A DNA stretch of 64,000 nucleotides. Source: Lota lota. Taxonomy: Eukaryota; Chordata; Actinopteri; Gadiformes; Lotidae. The notes beneath the pieces are model-generated. The model was given only the letters and a program-made list of their open reading frames with translations, did not search any database and was not told the DNA's origin. The DNA is taken from NCBI GenBank assembly GCA_026745465.1, contig JACYXH010000783.1:1611001-1675000 (forward strand). The letters run 5' to 3'. Positions 62,646 through 64,000 of this stretch are shown here, piece after piece (positions within the stretch are counted from its first letter, which is position 1; every line of letters begins with the position of its first letter). A program made the position numbers and the translations under genes.

Positions 62646-62775
62646 GTATCATGAGGGAAATGTCGGGTCCCACCCCCTGCGGGGAACCTTAGCCTATCAG
62701 GTCAAAGTTCAGTTCCACGGCCACTTAATCAGCTGGCAGGGTTGTGATTGGCTGAGGGGAAAACTGGGGAATTGA

Positions 62776-64000
<1,225 letters not shown>

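Overview
This is animal nuclear DNA, almost certainly from a ray-finned (teleost) fish. It holds intron-rich genes with GT-AG introns, vertebrate-specific protein families, tRNA-derived SINEs, and a very high load of (CA)n, (GA)n, poly-G and minisatellite repeats. Gadiform (cod-like) fishes are known for such tandem-repeat density, so a cod relative is plausible, but that is inference. There is no prokaryotic, plasmid or CRISPR content. Exons were joined by hand from homology, splice consensus and phase. Every complete model closes with a length divisible by three, which is good internal support.

Layout, left to right: tox4 (minus, 9 coding exons, 1704-6665); an intergenic stretch with SINEs and a MITE-like element; slc12a6/KCC3 (minus, 25 coding exons, 9762-30112); nop10 (minus, 2 exons, 33090-33720); a NUTM1-like gene (plus, 5 exons, 34581-40115); lpcat4 (minus, 13 exons, 40868-47844); emc4 (minus, 5 exons, 49839-52359); a CYLD-like deubiquitinase (minus, 16 exons, 53940-61194); and the 3' end of an adenylyl cyclase of the ADCY2/4/7 class (minus, 62776 to beyond 64000). 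Only the NUTM1-like gene is on the plus strand. It is head-to-head with nop10 and tail-to-tail with lpcat4.

The slc12a6-nop10-nutm1-lpcat4 order and orientation match the human 15q14 block, with emc4 moved to the far side of lpcat4. TOX4 and ADCY4 lie together on human 14q11-q12, so the window looks like a junction of two ancestral linkage blocks. The genes do not form one pathway. They are a K-Cl cotransporter, an H/ACA snoRNP subunit, a lysophospholipid acyltransferase, an ER insertase subunit, a deubiquitinase, a cAMP-producing enzyme and two nuclear proteins.

The points most worth attention are: (1) a teleost NUTM1 orthologue that keeps the acidic p300-activating module but little else; (2) minisatellites built from an exon end plus its splice donor, found in two genes; (3) very long UG or CU repeats lying directly on splice sites; (4) a KCC3 C-terminal linker about 45 residues longer than in human, between the two regulatory threonines; and (5) an intronic array of about ten AGGTCA direct repeats.
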